A stretch of 6,896 bases of DNA from Burkholderiales bacterium (lineage in GTDB: Bacteria; Pseudomonadota; Gammaproteobacteria; Burkholderiales; Burkholderiaceae_F): assembly GCA_024641225.1 (NCBI GenBank), contig JAHEDN010000132.1, positions 1 to 6,896 of the forward strand. The letters run 5' to 3'. Positions 5,901 through 6,896 of this stretch are shown here, one piece after another. The first letter of the stretch is position 1. Every line of letters begins with the position of its first letter. The notes beneath the pieces are model-generated. The model was not told the origin of the DNA, searched no databases, and was given only the letters and a program-made list of their open reading frames with translations. Both the position numbers and the translations under genes were made by a program.

Positions 5901-5922
5901 ATCGTGCAGCCTGCACGATTTT
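5901..5922 (+). terminator. Terminator-like hairpin in the rpmH leader
   Basis: ATCGTGCAG (5901-5909) and CTGCACGAT (5911-5919) form a perfect 9-bp-arm inverted repeat around one base. In RNA about seven pairs with a 5-base loop are likely. The final T of the stem is followed by three more, giving a four-T run. It lies between the predicted rpmH start site and the rpmH ATG, so it could be a leader attenuator. The T-run is short, so a protein-binding dyad is an equal alternative. Confidence 0.4.
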
Positions 5923-5959
5923 CCGCGCCGCGCACCGTTTCCAAGCAGGAATTCTGATC

Positions 5960-6100
5960 ATGGCCACCAAACGCACCTTCCAGCCCTCGGTCGTCAAGCG
6001 CAAGCGCACGCACGGGTTTCTTGTTCGCATGAGGACGCGCGGCGGCCGCGCCGTGCTGAATGCACGCCGCGCCAAGGGCCGCAAACGGCTTGCTGCCTGA
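5960..6100 (+). CDS. rpmH: 50S ribosomal protein L34
   Basis: Small, highly basic protein of the large ribosomal subunit. The 46-residue product matches L34 across its length: KRTFQPSVVKRKRTHGF near the N-terminus, then RMRTRGGRAVLNARRAKGRKRL. Length is normal (44-46). The ATG at 5960 is preceded by AGGA at 5947-5950, nine bases upstream, and the family start motif fits after a short MAT extension. It is the first gene of the rightward operon and is followed by rnpA with overlap or near contact, a pairing conserved across bacteria. Expression is likely driven by the promoter at 5795-5824, with a 130-base leader that can form a strong hairpin. Confidence 0.97.
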   Translation: MATKRTFQPSVVKRKRTHGFLVRMRTRGGRAVLNARRAKGRKRLAA

Positions 6101-6536
6101 CGCGGCGGACAAGGCCCCAGGACGGCTGCCGGCGGTTCGCCGGCTGCGTTCACCCGCCGAGTTCATCGCCGTGACTTCCGACCCCCAGGCGCTGCGCGCG
6201 GGTCGCCGCTGGCTGTCGATCGCGGGACGCTTGAAGCCGGATGGGAACGACGCGCCGGTGCGCTTCGGCTTCACCGCGTCGCGCCGGCACGCGCGGCGGG
6301 CGGTGGACCGCAACACGGCCAAGCGAGTGCTGCGCGAAGCGGCGCGGCGGCACCTCCCGGCGCTCGATGCGGCGGCGGGGAACCGCTCGGTCGACATCGT
6401 GCTGCGGCTGAGGGCCGCGGTACCGGACGGCGCCACGCTGGCCCGGCACGCCTGGAAGGCGGCGCTTCGGGCGGAGGCCGACACGCTGCTGGCACAACTG
6501 GCGCGAAGCCTGCGCGGCAGCGAGGCGATTCGATGA
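6060..6536 (+). CDS. rnpA: Ribonuclease P protein component (start uncertain)
   Basis: Protein subunit that assists the RNase P RNA in trimming the 5' leader from precursor tRNAs. Family features, numbered from the ATG at 6060, are RRLRSPAEF (27-35), the core strand VRFGFTASRRHARRAVDR (67-84), and the conserved basic helix DRNTAKRVLREAAR (83-96). The third residue of the usual RNR motif is Thr here, a position that also varies in Neisseria. The ATG at 6060 gives 158 residues and a 41-base overlap with rpmH, but has no clear Shine-Dalgarno. A TTG at 6090 has AAGGG eleven bases upstream, gives 148 residues and fits the family N-terminus better. The family is usually about 115-130 residues. The stop overlaps the yidD start (ATGA), implying coupled translation. 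Confidence 0.9.
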   Translation: MHAAPRAANGLLPDAADKAPGRLPAVRRLRSPAEFIAVTSDPQALRAGRRWLSIAGRLKPDGNDAPVRFGFTASRRHARRAVDRNTAKRVLREAARRHLPALDAAAGNRSVDIVLRLRAAVPDGATLARHAWKAALRAEADTLLAQLARSLRGSEAIR

Positions 6537-6847
6537 AGGCAGTTTTGCTGGCGCTGCTGCGCGGCTATCGATACCTGCTGTCGCCGTGGATCGGCGGCAA
6601 CTGCCGGTACTGGCCGACTTGCTCGGAATACGCGAGCGAGGCGATCGAGGCGCACGGCGCGGCGCGCGGCAGCTACATGGCGATGGCAAGGTTGGCGCGC
6701 TGCCACCCCTACGGCGCCGGCGGCGTTGATCCGGTACCAGCGAAGTTTCGCTGGCGCTGCTGGTGCGCCGCGGGGCAGGCCTCGAACAACGCGTCTGGCG
6801 TGGCCGGTCTGCCGGACGGCGGCGGCGCGCGGATTTCTGAGCAATGA
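6533..6847 (+). CDS. yidD: Membrane protein insertion efficiency factor YidD
   Basis: Small protein thought to assist YidC-dependent insertion of inner-membrane proteins, probably attached to the membrane by an amphipathic N-terminal helix. The 104-residue product carries the family signature: hydrophobic start MKAVLLALLRGYRYLLSPWI, then NCRYWPTCSEYASEAIEAHG (23-42), RLARCHP (53-59) and GVDPVP (64-69), with conserved Cys at 24, 30 and 57. The start overlaps the rnpA stop as ATGA, with GAGG seven bases upstream, so translation is probably coupled. After DPVP there is a tail of about 35 residues containing CWC and ending in low-complexity Gly/Ala; E. coli YidD has 85 residues in total. Its place between rnpA and yidC is conserved. 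Confidence 0.95.
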   Translation: MKAVLLALLRGYRYLLSPWIGGNCRYWPTCSEYASEAIEAHGAARGSYMAMARLARCHPYGAGGVDPVPAKFRWRCWCAAGQASNNASGVAGLPDGGGARISEQ

Positions 6848-6854
6848 AGGAAGG
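6847..6854 (+). promoter_or_regulatory. yidC ribosome binding site
   Basis: AAGGAAGG begins at the last base of the yidD stop codon and ends one base before the ATG at 6856; its AAGGA part has normal spacing. It favours the 6856 start over the in-frame ATG at 6844, which lacks a good Shine-Dalgarno. Confidence 0.65.
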
Positions 6855-6855
6855 C

Positions 6856-6896
6856 ATGGATTTCCAGCGCACGGTCCTGTGGGTGATCTTCGCGAT
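6856..6896 (+). CDS. yidC: Membrane protein insertase YidC, N-terminal fragment only
   Basis: Only 13 full codons are in the window, reading MDFQRTVLWVIFA. This matches the start of YidC in Gram-negative bacteria: MD, then QR, then the first hydrophobic transmembrane segment. YidC inserts proteins into the inner membrane alone or with SecYEG. Position directly after yidD strongly supports the call. An alternative in-frame ATG at 6844 overlaps the yidD stop as ATGA and would add MKEG; the better ribosome binding site and the family start favour 6856. The gene continues beyond the window. Confidence 0.85.
   Translation, partial: MDFQRTVLWVIFA

Noticed and set aside
5486..6844. 452-codon minus-strand open frame over oriC, rpmH, rnpA and yidD
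   Set aside because: It is antisense to three well-identified genes and crosses the origin with its hairpins; composition is Arg/Ala-rich and unlike any family.

Overview
This window is the replication-origin neighbourhood of a GC-rich proteobacterial chromosome. All seven genes are core housekeeping genes in a conserved arrangement. Two gene sets diverge from a 616-bp non-coding stretch (5344-5959). Leftward (minus strand) run dnaA, dnaN and gyrB. Rightward (plus strand) run rpmH, rnpA, yidD and the first codons of yidC. The lack of recF between dnaN and gyrB, together with the GyrB and DnaA sequences, points to a betaproteobacterium. A member of the Rhodocyclales is a reasonable but weakly supported guess. 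No mobile element, tRNA, rRNA or CRISPR array was seen.

Layout from left to right: gyrB (1-2492, minus, missing only its last few codons), an 87-bp spacer, dnaN (2580-3686, minus), a 262-bp spacer with degenerate DnaA-box-like sites and overlapping inverted repeats, dnaA (3949-5343, minus), then the dnaA-rpmH intergenic region. That region holds one perfect DnaA box (5563-5571), a near-perfect box (5727-5735), a weaker one (5706-5714), an A5T6 tract, short direct repeats, several hairpin-forming inverted repeats, and a good sigma70-type promoter (5795-5824) facing rpmH. It is the best candidate for oriC. To its right, rpmH (5960-6100) is followed by rnpA, which overlaps it or nearly abuts it depending on the start chosen. 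yidD then starts inside the rnpA stop codon, and yidC starts at or just after the yidD stop.

The genes serve two linked jobs. DnaA opens the origin, DnaN clamps the polymerase, and GyrB supplies the ATPase half of DNA gyrase. The rpmH-rnpA-yidD-yidC operon makes a ribosomal protein, the RNase P protein that matures tRNA, and two parts of the inner-membrane protein insertion machinery. Both groups are transcribed in the direction expected of replication forks leaving 5344-5959.

I found no new multi-gene system. The least-explained signals are small non-coding ones: a GGCGCAA heptamer repeated at about 70-bp spacing beside the DnaA box, a 9-bp-arm inverted repeat followed by a T-run in the rpmH leader, and two hairpins upstream of dnaA.
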